Below are positions 16,687-26,307 of a DNA stretch of 60,505 nucleotides, one piece after another; the first letter of the stretch is position 1; every line of letters starts with the position of its first letter. Source of the DNA: Burkholderiales bacterium (lineage in GTDB: Bacteria; Pseudomonadota; Gammaproteobacteria; Burkholderiales; Burkholderiaceae_C); NCBI GenBank assembly GCA_017302505.1, contig JAFLDH010000004.1:1-60505 (forward strand), in the 5' to 3' direction. The position numbers were made by a program, and so were the translations under genes. The notes beneath the pieces were generated by a model that was not told where the DNA came from, did no database searches, and saw only the letters and a list, made by a program, of their open reading frames with translations.

Positions 16687-17055
16687 ATGAAGACCCTCGC
16701 TGCCGCTCTGCTGGTCGCCTCCGCGATCACCCTGCCCACCTTCGCCGCCGAGGACCACGCGCCCAAGCACGGTGGCGTCGTCGTCGAGACCAAGGCCGGC
16801 GACCTGGAACTGGTGGCCAAGCCCGAACTGGTCGTCATCCATGTCAGCGACCACGGCAAGCCGATGAAGCTCACCAGCGCCACCGGCAAGGTCACGGTGT
16901 TCAACGGCAACGACAAGACCGAAGCGCCGCTCGCGTTGGTAGGCGACAAGTTGGAGGCCAAGGGCAGCTTCAAGGTCGGCGCCGGTACCAAGGTGCTGAC
17001 CGAAGTTTCCTTGAATGGCAAGCCCACGGTGTCCGCTCGATTCACGCTGAAGTAG
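16687..17055 (+). CDS. Small periplasmic protein of the czc operon
   Basis: 122 residues, signal peptide (ends PTFAAEDH), then a mature domain with HAPKHGGVVVE near the N-terminus and a beta-rich remainder (VFNGNDKTEAPL, SLNGKPTVSARFTLK). His residues at the new N-terminus could bind metal. Preceded by a good ribosome site (AAGGAAG). A second copy is at 22104. I do not recognise a named family; position suggests a periplasmic metal chaperone. Confidence 0.7.
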   Translation: MKTLAAALLVASAITLPTFAAEDHAPKHGGVVVETKAGDLELVAKPELVVIHVSDHGKPMKLTSATGKVTVFNGNDKTEAPLALVGDKLEAKGSFKVGAGTKVLTEVSLNGKPTVSARFTLK

Positions 17056-17085
17056 CCGCGCCAAGCCCCACAGCCGAGCCAGCCC

Positions 17086-17325
17086 ATGCGAAGTCGCGTG
17101 CCGGACATGCCAGTGGCGTTGACGATGCTGTGGGTCTGGATCGGCATCGTCGCGCTGTCCGTTGCCTGCTGGTGGCTGCTCAAGTGGTGGAAGCGGCGCC
17201 ATCCGCCGCCCGCGCCGGAGTCGGTGCTGCCGTATTCGCAGCGGCTGCGCAAGCGCTTGAACGAGCATCGCCTTGACAAGCGAACCGGCCACCACGGCGA
17301 CACGGCCAGCCGGCATGGAAAGTAG
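17086..17325 (+). CDS. Small single-span membrane protein
   Basis: 79 residues: one hydrophobic helix (MLWVWIGIVALSVACWWLL, about 14-32), then a strongly basic cytoplasmic tail ending in His/Lys. It lies between two metal-resistance genes on the same strand and has the expected spacing, but the ribosome site is weak and ATG 17107 is an alternative start. Function unknown. Confidence 0.45.
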   Translation: MRSRVPDMPVALTMLWVWIGIVALSVACWWLLKWWKRRHPPPAPESVLPYSQRLRKRLNEHRLDKRTGHHGDTASRHGK

Positions 17326-17376
17326 TCGAACCGTGCGGCGACAAACCCTTCTTGTGGTTGTCAATGGAGAGCCGAG

Positions 17377-18321
17377 ATGAGCACGGGCCATGCCCATGCC
17401 ATACCCGAGACTGGCAACGAGAAGATGTTGTGGTGGGCGCTCGGGCTGACCACGGCGTTTCTTGTTGCCGAGGTCGTGGCTGGCATCGTGTTCGGCAGCC
17501 TGGCGCTGCTGGCCGATGCCGCCCATATGTTCACCGACGCGGCAGCGCTGGCGATCGCCGTGGCTGCCGTGCGCGTGGCGCGGCGGCCCGCCGACGCCAA
17601 GCGCACCTACGGCTATCACCGCTTCGAGATTCTGGCTGCGGCGTTCAACGCGCTGTTGTTGTTTGGTGTCGCGTTCTACATCTTGTACGAGGCCTGGCGC
17701 CGCTTCAATGCACCTGTCGAAGTTCAGCCGCTGGGCATGTTGGCCGTGGCTGTGCTGGGCCTGGGGGTGAACCTGCTCAGCATGCGGCTGCTGCGCAGCG
17801 GCAAGGACAGCAGCCTGAACGTCAAGGGGGCCTACCTCGAAGTGTGGGCGGACATGCTCGGCTCGGTGGGCGTCATCGTCGCGGCCATCTTCATCCGCTT
17901 CACGGGTTGGATGTGGGTCGACACAGTGGTGGCTGTCGGCATCGGGCTGTGGGTTCTGCCGCGCACCTGGGCGCTGTTGAGGGAAAGCCTGAACATCCTG
18001 CTCGAAGGTGTGCCGGACGGCGTCGATGTCGATGAAGTCAGTCGCGAAATGCTTGCGGTGCCCGGCGTGACCGGCGTCCACGATTTGCACATCTGGGTGC
18101 TTACCAGCGGCAAGAACGCGCTCACCGCCCATGTGGTCCATGCCGAAGGTGCCGGCGGGGTCGAGCTCATCGAACGGGTCAAGCTTCGTCTCGCGGAACG
18201 GTTCAGGGTATTCCACACGACGCTGCAACTGGAACCGGTGGCCTGCGAGCATTCCGAAGACGGCTGCAACTTCGTGGACCGGCGCCCTGTTGCAGCGCCG
18301 GCCAGTGAGCAGCCGCTGTGA
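17377..18321 (+). CDS. czcD: CzcD cation diffusion facilitator
   Basis: 314 residues with six membrane helices and a C-terminal cytoplasmic domain (from about 210). Helix 2 has HMFTD and helix 5 EVWAD, the metal site of the CzcD branch, with Glu in place of the second His. LHIWVLTSGKNALTAHVV is the typical CDF C-domain strand. It exports Zn/Co/Cd from cytoplasm to periplasm, feeding CzcCBA and limiting operon induction. Preceded by GGAGAGCCGAG. Its stop is 5 bp from the convergent DUF4148 gene. Confidence 0.92.
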   Translation: MSTGHAHAIPETGNEKMLWWALGLTTAFLVAEVVAGIVFGSLALLADAAHMFTDAAALAIAVAAVRVARRPADAKRTYGYHRFEILAAAFNALLLFGVAFYILYEAWRRFNAPVEVQPLGMLAVAVLGLGVNLLSMRLLRSGKDSSLNVKGAYLEVWADMLGSVGVIVAAIFIRFTGWMWVDTVVAVGIGLWVLPRTWALLRESLNILLEGVPDGVDVDEVSREMLAVPGVTGVHDLHIWVLTSGKNALTAHVVHAEGAGGVELIERVKLRLAERFRVFHTTLQLEPVACEHSEDGCNFVDRRPVAAPASEQPL

Positions 18322-18326
18322 TGAGC

Positions 18327-18677
18327 TCAGCTGCCGGCGAGCAGGTTCAACCGCGCCGTGCGCTCCTCGGTGGTCTCGTTGCTCAGTTCGGCAACTACCT
18401 GTTGCCGCGTCTTGCCGGGTCCGGCGTCCTTGGTCGGAATGGGCGCATTGAGTTGGTATTGCGCCTGATGCTGATCGAGACTGCCGTCTTTTCGCGCAGC
18501 CGCCGTCTCGGCCGAGACCTGTGCGCGGGTCTTCGTGCTCTTGGAGTGTTCAGGATGGTAGGTGTAGCCCGCTTCGCTGTTCGCGGCGTGCAACATCGAA
18601 GTGGCATGCGAAAGCGCGGGCAGCGTGAGCGCGGCTGTCGCGGAGAGTGCAAGGACGGTGTACTTGGCAAAGTTCAT
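18327..18677 (-). CDS. DUF4148 periplasmic protein
   Basis: 116 residues, signal peptide ending LPALSHA, and the family's two KTRAQV/KTRQQV repeats with an Ala/Glu-rich linker. DUF4148 proteins are small Burkholderiales envelope proteins of unknown function. Divergent from czcR with 158 bp between them, so both may share the control region. Confidence 0.8.
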   Translation of the reverse strand: MNFAKYTVLALSATAALTLPALSHATSMLHAANSEAGYTYHPEHSKSTKTRAQVSAETAAARKDGSLDQHQAQYQLNAPIPTKDAGPGKTRQQVVAELSNETTEERTARLNLLAGS

Positions 18678-18784
18678 GAATACCTTTCCTGGGTCGAAGG
18701 ATCCGCGCAGGCTGGCCGCAGCGGCATGCCGAAGGGCATGAGAGGCACTCTACGAACCGGCTCCCAACACCAAGCAGTCGAACA

Positions 18785-18802
18785 CATGACATCTTGGTCA
18801 TG
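18785..18802. promoter_or_regulatory. Inverted repeat before czcR, candidate CzcR box
   Basis: CATGAC-ATCTTG-GTCATG: 6-bp perfect arms around a 6-bp spacer, lying 33 bp before the czcR ATG in the region shared with the divergent DUF4148 gene. It resembles the TGACA-n-TTGTCAT type boxes of CopR/CzcR regulators. Assignment is inference. Confidence 0.4.
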
Positions 18803-18835
18803 CACGCCCGCGTGGGGCCGCCGGGCTGTGTCGAC

Positions 18836-19522
18836 ATGAGGCTTCTGGTCGTCGAAGACGAGCTCAAGCTGGCCGCCTACCTGCACAAGGGCCTGACCGA
18901 AGAGGGATTCGTCGTGGACCTCGCCCACAACGGCGTGGATGGGCTGCACCTGGCGATGGAAGGCGACTACGACCTGCTCGTGCTCGATGCCATGCTGCCG
19001 GGGATCGACGGGCTCGGCGTGCTGGCGGCGCTGCGGCAGAGCAAGCAGACCCCGGTCCTGATGCTCACCGCACGCATCCGCGTCGAGGACAGGGTAAAGG
19101 GTCTGCAAAGCGGTGCCGACGACTACCTCGTCAAGCCCTTTGCGTTTTCGGAGCTGGTGGCGAGGATCCAGGTGCTGCTGCGCCGGGCGCGCCCGCTGCG
19201 CGAAGCCGATGGCGCGGCTGTGCTCGGACTGGCGGACCTGGAACTCGACCTGCTGCGCCGCAAGGCGACCCGCGCCGGACGCCGGCTGGACTTGACGGCC
19301 AAGGAATTCAACCTGCTCACGCTGCTGCTGCGCCGCCAGGGCGAGGTGTTGTCGCGTACCGAGATTGCCGAGCAGGTGTGGGACATGAACTTCGACAGTG
19401 CGACCAATGTCATCGACGTCGCCGTCCGGCGGCTGCGCGGCAAGCTCGACGTACCCTTCGAGCGCGCGCTGCTTCACACGGTGCGCGGCATGGGTTATAT
19501 GCTGGAGGCACGCGACCCATGA
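18836..19522 (+). CDS. czcR: OmpR-family metal response regulator
   Basis: 228 residues: receiver domain with phosphoacceptor D51 ([10 protein letters not shown]) and K in VKPF, then a winged-helix DNA-binding domain ([27 protein letters not shown]). The recognition segment is that of CzcR/CopR/CusR regulators. The ATG at 18836 starts directly at the receiver strand; an upstream TTG would add 14 residues without family support. The stop overlaps czcS. Should activate czc genes on phosphorylation by CzcS. Confidence 0.88.
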   Translation: MRLLVVEDELKLAAYLHKGLTEEGFVVDLAHNGVDGLHLAMEGDYDLLVLDAMLPGIDGLGVLAALRQSKQTPVLMLTARIRVEDRVKGLQSGADDYLVKPFAFSELVARIQVLLRRARPLREADGAAVLGLADLELDLLRRKATRAGRRLDLTAKEFNLLTLLLRRQGEVLSRTEIAEQVWDMNFDSATNVIDVAVRRLRGKLDVPFERALLHTVRGMGYMLEARDP

Positions 19523-20928
19523 GCCGCAGCCGCGTCGGTTCACTGGGCAGGCGGCTGTCCTATTGGTTGGCGCTGCAGAGCCTGGCCGGGCTGGTCGTGA
19601 TCTGCGCCGCGGTCTACGCTGCCACGCAAGTCGGCTTGCAGAACCGCCAGGCGGACACGCTGACACAAAAGCGGGCCCAGCTGCAGCATCTGCTCGTCGA
19701 GGCCGCACGCGACGACGATACGGCGGCGCTGAAGCACAAGCTCGATGAATTCTTCATTGGCCACGAGGATCTTGCTTTGTGGCTCGACCGGCCCGATGGC
19801 ACCGTGTTCTACCGCAGTCCGACAGCGCCGCTGGCCGGCGGCGAAGACCGCCGCCTGCAATTCGAGCTGCCCTCCCCGCAGTCCGCGACCCAGTCAGTGG
19901 TCGTGACCCTGACGATGGACATCGGCGACGACAAGGCGCTGCTGCGGCGCATTGGCTTGACGTTGCTGGCCGCGGCACTGGCCGGGGCACTGGTCATATC
20001 GGTGGGCGGCTTTGTGCTCGTGCGCCTGGGTCTGCGCCCGCTGCGCCAACTCGTCGACCAGACACGCCGCCTTGCCGCCGACACCTTGCACCGGCGTTTG
20101 GACGGATCATCCCAACCGGAAGAACTCGAGCCGATGATCACCCAGTTCAACGCGCTGCTCGGCCGTCTCGAACTGGCCTACGAGCGCGTGGAGGGGTTCA
20201 ACGCCGACGTGGCCCATGAACTGTGCACGCCGCTGGCGACGCTCATTGGCAGCACCGAGCTGGCGCTGCGCAGGTCGCGCAGTGCGGACGATTTGCGCGA
20301 GGTGCTGGCTTCGAACCTGGAGGAGCTGCAGCGTGTCGCCGGCATCGTGCAGGACATGCTGTTCCTGTCGCAGGCCGATCGTGGCGCGACGGCCCGGCGT
20401 GTGCCGACGCGCAGCCTGGCCGCTGTCGCCCGACGGGTGGCGGACTACCACGAGGCGGCGATGGCCGATGCGCAGATCGGTCTGGAAGTATGCGGCGATG
20501 CTTCGGGGGATTTCGACATCGCACTGCTGCAAAGGGCGCTGTCCAACCTGATCGCCAACGCGACACGACACGCCCGGCACGGGACCCTTGTTCGCGTGGA
20601 GATCGATGCGGCCCGGGCGGGCGAAGTGGCGCTTCGAGTGGTCAACCTCGGAGACACGATCGGGCAGGAGCACCTGCCCAGGCTGTTCGACCGCTTCTAT
20701 CGCGGTGACCCTTCGCGCAGCGACGCCAACCGAAACCATGGCCTCGGGCTGTCGATCGTCGCGGCCATTGCGCGCATGCACGGTGGTCGGCCGCTGGCCA
20801 GTTCGATCGACGGAGTGACCGCGATCGGCCTGACGCTGCGGGCTGAACTGGGCGACACGCCAGTTCCAGCCACTGCGTATCCGAGCGAGCATCCGCAGGC
20901 GAGCAAGGCACTGAACGTCCGGGCGTGA
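19519..20928 (+). CDS. czcS: CzcS-type sensor histidine kinase
   Basis: 469 residues. First membrane helix about 15-35, periplasmic sensor loop to about 155, second helix, HAMP ([13 protein letters not shown]), H-box with H233 in [15 protein letters not shown]-box [13 protein letters not shown], and HGLGLSIV. The H-box has Cys where almost all kinases of this group have Arg. The G1 box is the relaxed form usual in Czc/Cop sensors (VVNLGDTIG). It senses periplasmic Zn/Cd/Co and phosphorylates CzcR; the two are co-translated (ATGA). Confidence 0.9.
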   Translation: MSRSRVGSLGRRLSYWLALQSLAGLVVICAAVYAATQVGLQNRQADTLTQKRAQLQHLLVEAARDDDTAALKHKLDEFFIGHEDLALWLDRPDGTVFYRSPTAPLAGGEDRRLQFELPSPQSATQSVVVTLTMDIGDDKALLRRIGLTLLAAALAGALVISVGGFVLVRLGLRPLRQLVDQTRRLAADTLHRRLDGSSQPEELEPMITQFNALLGRLELAYERVEGFNADVAHELCTPLATLIGSTELALRRSRSADDLREVLASNLEELQRVAGIVQDMLFLSQADRGATARRVPTRSLAAVARRVADYHEAAMADAQIGLEVCGDASGDFDIALLQRALSNLIANATRHARHGTLVRVEIDAARAGEVALRVVNLGDTIGQEHLPRLFDRFYRGDPSRSDANRNHGLGLSIVAAIARMHGGRPLASSIDGVTAIGLTLRAELGDTPVPATAYPSEHPQASKALNVRA

Positions 20929-20991
20929 CGCCACTCCAAGTCTTGCCGATCGGGTTCTCGCCGGCCCGAGCAAGGCTGCAAGGAGTAGCAG

Positions 20992-21719
<728 letters not shown>

Positions 21720-21723
<4 letters not shown>

Positions 21724-22064
21724 AGGAGATCAAGGCCTACGTGCAGCTGCACCGAAGCCGCATCGCCGACGTCATCGCCGCGGTCAAGGACTCGCCCGCC
21801 TGGGGCGGCGAACGCGGCGGCCGGCGTCACAACCTGGCGGTGTACATCGTCAAGGGCTCGCTGCTGCCGCTGGACAGCGACGAGCAGCACTACTCGATGG
21901 ACCTCGGCGATGAAGTTGTCAACGAATACAAGCTGGAGGTGCTTTGTGAGGACAGCGAGGTCGAGCCGCTGAAGGCCGCGATCACCGCGGCCGCGCGCAC
22001 CGGCCAGGCTGTCGCCGGCTGGATCACGGTCATCAACGTGGTCAGCGCGACGCCCATCCATTGA
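21720..22064 (+). CDS. PII-like protein, second copy
   Basis: 114 residues, close paralogue of the protein at 16308. Differences include QL inserted after MKEIKAYV, ERGG for ARGG, SDEQH for SGEQH and INVV for IDVV. The frame is intact although the upstream czcA copy is broken, so it may still be expressed or be under selection. PII proteins are trimers, so the copies could form mixed trimers (inference). Confidence 0.75.
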
Positions 22065-22103
22065 CCTGCCGATTCATTCACCTCCACACTGAAGGGAAGA
22101 AAC

Positions 22104-22457
22104 ATGAAGACCGTCGCTGCCGCCCTGCTGGTCGCCCGCACGATCAACCTGCCCGCCTTCGCCGCAGAGGATCACACACCCAAGCACGGTGGCGTCGTCG
22201 TCGAGACCAAGGCCGGCGACCTGCGCGAGCTGATCGTCATCCATGTCAGCGACCACGGCAAGCCGATGAAGCTCACCAGCGCCACCGGCAAGGTCACGGT
22301 GTTCAACGGCAACGGCAAGACCGAAGCGCCGCTCGCGTTGGTAGACGACAAGTTGGAGGCCAAGGGCAGCTTCAAGGTCGGTGCCGGCACCAAAGTGCTG
22401 GCCGAGGTGTCGCTCAATGGCAAGCCGGCAGCCTCAGCCAGGTTCACGCTGAAGTAG
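22104..22457 (+). CDS. Small periplasmic protein, second copy
   Basis: 117 residues, paralogue of the protein at 16687: same signal peptide style, HTPKHGGVVVETKAG, and C-terminal KPAASARFTLK. It lacks about five residues near position 44 (DLRELIVIHV against DLELVAKPELVVIHV). Good ribosome site (GAAGGGAAG). Probable metal-related periplasmic role, as for the first copy. Confidence 0.65.
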   Translation: MKTVAAALLVARTINLPAFAAEDHTPKHGGVVVETKAGDLRELIVIHVSDHGKPMKLTSATGKVTVFNGNGKTEAPLALVDDKLEAKGSFKVGAGTKVLAEVSLNGKPAASARFTLK

Positions 22458-22499
22458 AGTCAGCGGCGCACGTTCGGCGCCCGATGAACGTGCGGCTCG

Positions 22500-23102
22500 A
22501 TGGATATCCGCGACCCCACCGATTCAGCTTTGCGCCGCGCCGTCACGGTCGTGGCGCTGGCCAACCTGGCCTATTTCTTCGTCGAGTTTGCCGTGGCCCG
22601 GCGCATCGGCTCGGTATCGCTCTTCGCCGACAGCGTGGACTTCCTGGAAGACGCCAGTGTCAACTTCCTCATCGTCGCCGCCCTGGGTTGGTCGGCGCGC
22701 AATCGGGCACGAGTGGGGATGTTCCTGGCAGCGGTGCTGCTGGCGCCGGCGCTGGCCCTGCTGTGGACAGCATGGCAGAAATTCAATGCCCCTGTGCCCC
22801 CGGACCCGATGCTGCTGTCGGCGACCGGGCTGGGCGCATTGTTGGTCAACGTGGGCTGCGCGCTCCTGCTGGCGCGCTTCCGCCACGCCAGCGGCAGCCT
22901 GACGCGTGCGGCTTTCCTGTCGTCGCGCAACGATGCGTTTGCCAACGTCGCTATCGTCGCCGCCGGCTTGATCACGCTGCGCTGGGCTTCCGCCTGGCCC
23001 GATCTGCTGGTCGGCCTGGCCATCGCGGCGATGAACGCGGATGCGGCGAAGTCCGTCTGGGATGTCGCACGCGACGAGCACGCGGCGGCGGCCAAGTCAT
23101 GA
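22500..23102 (+). CDS. CDF-like cation transporter without C-terminal domain
   Basis: 200 residues with five to six predicted membrane helices. FADSVDFLED in helix 2 gives a DxxxD metal-site pattern, and SSRNDAFANVAI in helix 5 gives NDAFAN. The usual C-terminal cytoplasmic domain (about 90 residues) is absent and the protein ends after the last helix with a short charged tail. It resembles cation transporters found with cad/mer genes. Either a naturally short CDF or one trimmed at the end of the metal island. Confidence 0.7.
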   Translation: MDIRDPTDSALRRAVTVVALANLAYFFVEFAVARRIGSVSLFADSVDFLEDASVNFLIVAALGWSARNRARVGMFLAAVLLAPALALLWTAWQKFNAPVPPDPMLLSATGLGALLVNVGCALLLARFRHASGSLTRAAFLSSRNDAFANVAIVAAGLITLRWASAWPDLLVGLAIAAMNADAAKSVWDVARDEHAAAAKS

Positions 23103-23266
23103 GGCTGCTGGAACGTGTCTGGGCTCCCCTACGTCCACAGTTCGGCCACCTTTCTGCGATCGTCGAGGCTCGCGGTTGGTCGGCGTCACAGCGCGCTCGG
23201 CTCGAACGCGCAGAGCTTGCCCACCGCATGGCGTCGCGACAACGTGATCGCTGCCCTCAAGCCTGA
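23099..23266 (+). CDS. Possible small basic protein
   Basis: 55 residues (MRLLERVWAPLRPQFGHL...), starting by ATGA overlap with the CDF-like gene. Arg-rich, no recognised domain. Kept only because of the coupled start; it may be a chance frame at the border between the metal island and the ICE core. The 120 bp after it hold nothing I can name. Confidence 0.25.
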   Translation: MRLLERVWAPLRPQFGHLSAIVEARGWSASQRARLERAELAHRMASRQRDRCPQA

Positions 23267-23386
23267 AATGGCGATGCGCTTGCGCCTTTCGGTCATTGAG
23301 TTCCCTGTCGCAGCATCTGGGCCGAATGGCAGTCGATCACGTACCACGACCAGTACGACACTCAGCGTCCATTGGCGATTCCGACG

Positions 23387-24682
23387 TCATCCTGAATGCA
23401 TTGCAACTGGTGCAGGAAACGGCGGCAGCGAGCGCTCGGTCGTCCACACCCAGGTAGATGCATTGTTCGCCGCCATCGCGCGCGTCTTCGCACTTCTTTC
23501 CATCGGGGTCATGAACGGGCTGAGCAAATGCAAAGGGATGCCAACCGGCCCGGCATCGATCAACAGCGCATTGGCAAACGCCGTGGCGCTTCTGGCGTCG
23601 TAGCGAAGCGGCTTGACGAATCGCCTCTTTTGTTCTACCAGCGCCTGGACGAGTGCCAGCTCATGCACGCCATCAACGGGTATCCAATGCTTGGTGGCTA
23701 CCATCAGGCTGAGGGATTCGATTTCGTAGGTGTGTTCGCGCCTGGCGCAGATCAGGGCGGTGGCCACCAGGCGCACACCCACACCGGTGTCCGCATCGCG
23801 TACCTCGAACAGCGGCGCCAAAGTTCGCGAGACGCGCGCCCATAGCCGAGTCGACACCAGCAGGGGCGCGTCCGGCATGTGCCTGATCCATATCCGTTTG
23901 CCGAGCGCCGAGTCCTCGCACCCCTTGAACTCGCCCAATACCAGCGCCATCGGCCAACACCCTTCGTATGGGTTCAGGATCGAGAGCTTGAGGCGCCTGC
24001 GTGCAGCGATCTCGGCCCTGCGATGCTCTACAAAGGGCTCAGGGACATACAACCGCTCGCTTAGCGATTCGCCCTTGACCAGAACGCCCTCCGCGGCCTC
24101 CGTCAGGTATTTGTGCAGCACGCCCTGATTGCGTTTACCCTCCATCGCGGGGCTCCATCGATTGAAGCCCGCCCGCTCGAAGATGAAGTGCGTCAACGCG
24201 CGCAGACTCATTCGGCGGCGTGGCTCCTCGACGTCCGCCACGACTTGCGGCTCGCCTCGCTGCACGCTTCGGCCTATCATGCGCGCCAACGGAAAATCGA
24301 CTTGCAGCTCCACGCGCCCCGGTTCGACTTCGATCACGGCCTGGCCGACCAATTCACCGAGGCCGGATTGGCTCGCCTCGGGTTCGAACGACGGACATCC
24401 GGGGTGGTGCAAGTGCCCGGTGGCGGGCATGCGCTTGATCACGAACTGACGATGGCGTGCGACGTACATCTCGACGCCACCCGCTACGCACAGGCACCGA
24501 GGACGCGTCGGCGATTCGTGGGCGCGCGCCAATGCATCCTGCAGCTGGTCCTCGCCTTCTGAGACTACACGCCCGTCTATGGCAAATCGCTGCGGGTCAG
24601 CAACAGGGCATTCTCGGTTCCGATATCGCTGCCCATCGAGCGCTTCGATTCCGACCGCCAGCTGTGTTGAACTTGCATTCAT
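23387..24682 (-). CDS. DUF1173 family ICE protein
   Basis: 431 residues. The N-terminal part has CLCVAGGVEMYVARHRQFVIKRMPATGHLHHPGCPSFE, a CxC/His/Cys cluster typical of DUF1173 proteins of integrative elements, then SGLGELVGQAV. The C-terminal half is basic and mixed alpha/beta (LKLSILNPYEGCWPMALVLGEFKG). Function unknown; the cysteines and histidines suggest a zinc site. It follows the integrase-like gene by 26 bp on the same strand and is probably co-transcribed. Confidence 0.7.
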   Translation of the reverse strand: MNASSTQLAVGIEALDGQRYRNRECPVADPQRFAIDGRVVSEGEDQLQDALARAHESPTRPRCLCVAGGVEMYVARHRQFVIKRMPATGHLHHPGCPSFEPEASQSGLGELVGQAVIEVEPGRVELQVDFPLARMIGRSVQRGEPQVVADVEEPRRRMSLRALTHFIFERAGFNRWSPAMEGKRNQGVLHKYLTEAAEGVLVKGESLSERLYVPEPFVEHRRAEIAARRRLKLSILNPYEGCWPMALVLGEFKGCEDSALGKRIWIRHMPDAPLLVSTRLWARVSRTLAPLFEVRDADTGVGVRLVATALICARREHTYEIESLSLMVATKHWIPVDGVHELALVQALVEQKRRFVKPLRYDARSATAFANALLIDAGPVGIPLHLLSPFMTPMERSAKTRAMAANNASTWVWTTERSLPPFPAPVAMHSG

Positions 24683-24708
24683 ATCGGCATCTCCGCGGTG
24701 GGATCGAA

Positions 24709-25647
24709 TCAGACCGCCTCGTCGAGCAAGTGCGCCAGCGTGGGCCTGGGCCGCGCCAGTTGTTCGCGCACTGCGCTGCGGTCGGCGATACCGAGGACTT
24801 CACCAACCTGATCCTCGTCGGCGCCGCGCTCGTACATCCTCGACATCAGCGTCAGCCGCGCGGATTGGGTGCTGATGCACTCGATGTCCGCGTAGCGGAA
24901 AAGCTTTCGGTACGTCTCGAGCAAGGCGCGGCATACATGGCGCTTCTGCTGCGGTTCGCCGTTTGGAGTGATCGGGTAGGGCTCGCCAAGGGCCGTCAGG
25001 AACAAGCGGCTGTCAGGGTCCAGGCCGCGATAGCGGTCTGCCTGCCCCGACCCATGCTGCAGCTGATCGCGTTCACGAAGATAGGCTGCCAATGCATCGT
25101 TCAACCGGTTGCTGCGGAAGAACAACGGCCGCGGCTTACCATTGATCGCGACCGCGGCACGCAACTCGGTTTCCAGCAGCACGCTGCCGTCCGCGGCCAG
25201 GTAGTCTCGAACCTCGAGGCGCGCGACTTCCAGAGGTCGCAGCCCTGTTCCGAACAACAGGTAGTACAGCGACAGGTCGTGCCAGGGCCGGCTCGAACGG
25301 CCCTTGATGCGCACGGCACCCTGCGCGACTTCCGTCGCCGACAGCACCCGCGCTGCACGTTCACCCGTCGCAGGCGGCGGCTCGAACTGCTCCAGCGCGG
25401 CCAGGATGGCTTCGCGGCTGTGCCGCAGGCGTCGCACGAACGCCGCCCCTGCCGGCTTCAGCCCATCCACACCCACGACCTGGGTCAGTTGCACGGCGAC
25501 GGACTTCACGCGCCGCTCGACTGCCGTGCGCGTCAGCCCGAAATCAGCCGCCACCGCGTCGTAGGTCTGGCCCTCGACGACAGCCTTGAGCATTTCGATG
25601 GATCGGATTGCAGGGTCATCGACATCCTGCGTGTGTTCGTTGTTCAT
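24709..25647 (-). CDS. Integrase-like (tyrosine recombinase fold) protein with degraded active site
   Basis: 312 residues. The N-terminal third has a helix-turn-helix-like segment (QTYDAVAADFGLTRTAVERRVKS). The C-terminal part has the box I pattern LLFGTGLRPLEVARLEVRDYL with the first catalytic Arg, and a box II-like ISTQSARLTLMSRMYERGADEDQVGEVLGI. The expected HxxR is SxxR, the second His of box II is missing (LGIADRS for LGH), and no clear nucleophilic Tyr follows. It could be a DNA-binding relative of integrases used for regulation rather than an active recombinase. Start supported by GGAGGGC. Confidence 0.6.
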   Translation of the reverse strand: MNNEHTQDVDDPAIRSIEMLKAVVEGQTYDAVAADFGLTRTAVERRVKSVAVQLTQVVGVDGLKPAGAAFVRRLRHSREAILAALEQFEPPPATGERAARVLSATEVAQGAVRIKGRSSRPWHDLSLYYLLFGTGLRPLEVARLEVRDYLAADGSVLLETELRAAVAINGKPRPLFFRSNRLNDALAAYLRERDQLQHGSGQADRYRGLDPDSRLFLTALGEPYPITPNGEPQQKRHVCRALLETYRKLFRYADIECISTQSARLTLMSRMYERGADEDQVGEVLGIADRSAVREQLARPRPTLAHLLDEAV

Positions 25648-26055
25648 GAGCCCTCCGCCACATCAATCGAGGTGAGTTCATCGGTGATGTGCGCGGGCCA
25701 AGTCGACCTCAACGAATTGCCCTCTGTCTGATGCGGCCCCAACCCGGATCGGGTCGGCAACGCTGGACAGCTTGTTTTTCGTTGGCCAGACTTTCGCCGC
25801 CGCTCGGCCCTGTCGGCTATCCCCCTCGTTCGGGATCGCTGGAGTGCCCCCGAAGGAGGGCCTACAAGCGCAGGCACCCCAATGGGGGATGCCCGATCGG
25901 CGCTGCGCAGGCAACACTCCGGAAGGCCGCCGTCGCCGAGCCCAGGCACTCGCGCAGCACGGAGACGATCAGCCCTTGCGCTGGCGCCGGCCTCAGGTGC
26001 ACGGGCAGGCGCGACACGCCGCGACGCGTCGCGCAACGCTGTCCGCGGCACCATG
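25648..26055 (-). other. Non-coding leader with hairpins before the integrase-like gene
   Basis: About 400 bp without a convincing gene. On the minus strand it holds GGCATCCCC-CATT-GGGGTGCC (25893-25873), with one bulged T, and a G/C-rich stem near 25860 (CCCTCCTTCGGGGG). Similar hairpins precede several other ICE genes in this window. A long untranslated leader is the simplest reading. Confidence 0.4.
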
Positions 26056-26307
26056 TCAGTTGCCGCCGCCGTGGCTGGCAATCCAGCGCCGGATGTCCTC
26101 GGCACGCCAGACGGTCACCCGCTCGGACAGCTTGACGGGTTGCGGAAACGTGCGCGCCTGGACGCGCCGCCACAGCGTGGATTTGGAGATGGGCACGAAC
26201 GCCAGCACCTGCGCTTGGCGCAGGAAGCCGGTTTCGGGCAGGTTGAGTGGGGGCAGCGGTACGCCCGGTGGTGCCGTGGTCCCGGCAGCAGTGAGGAGTG
26301 GATGCAC
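26056..26307 (-). CDS. AlpA-family regulator / excisionase-like protein
   Basis: 83 residues with the AlpA/MerR-like winged helix: LPETGFLRQAQVLAFVPISKSTLWRRVQARTFPQPVKLSERVTVWRAEDIRRWIASH. These small proteins regulate integrase genes or act as excision factors in prophages and ICEs. It lies upstream of the integrase-like gene on the same strand, separated by a 400-bp leader. Confidence 0.85.
   Translation of the reverse strand: MHPLLTAAGTTAPPGVPLPPLNLPETGFLRQAQVLAFVPISKSTLWRRVQARTFPQPVKLSERVTVWRAEDIRRWIASHGGGN

Larger units (their letters stand above)
16035..17055 (+). repeat. 1-kb segment with a diverged second copy at 21439-22457
   Basis: The 3' end of czcA, the PII-like gene and the following periplasmic-protein gene recur in the same order and orientation about 5.4 kb downstream, with scattered substitutions, small indels and almost identical gene junctions. 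Confidence 0.85.

Noticed and set aside
25644-26105. 153-residue minus-strand frame upstream of the integrase-like gene
   Set aside because: Arg/Pro/Ala-rich without domain; overlaps the AlpA-like gene end and contains the hairpin leader.
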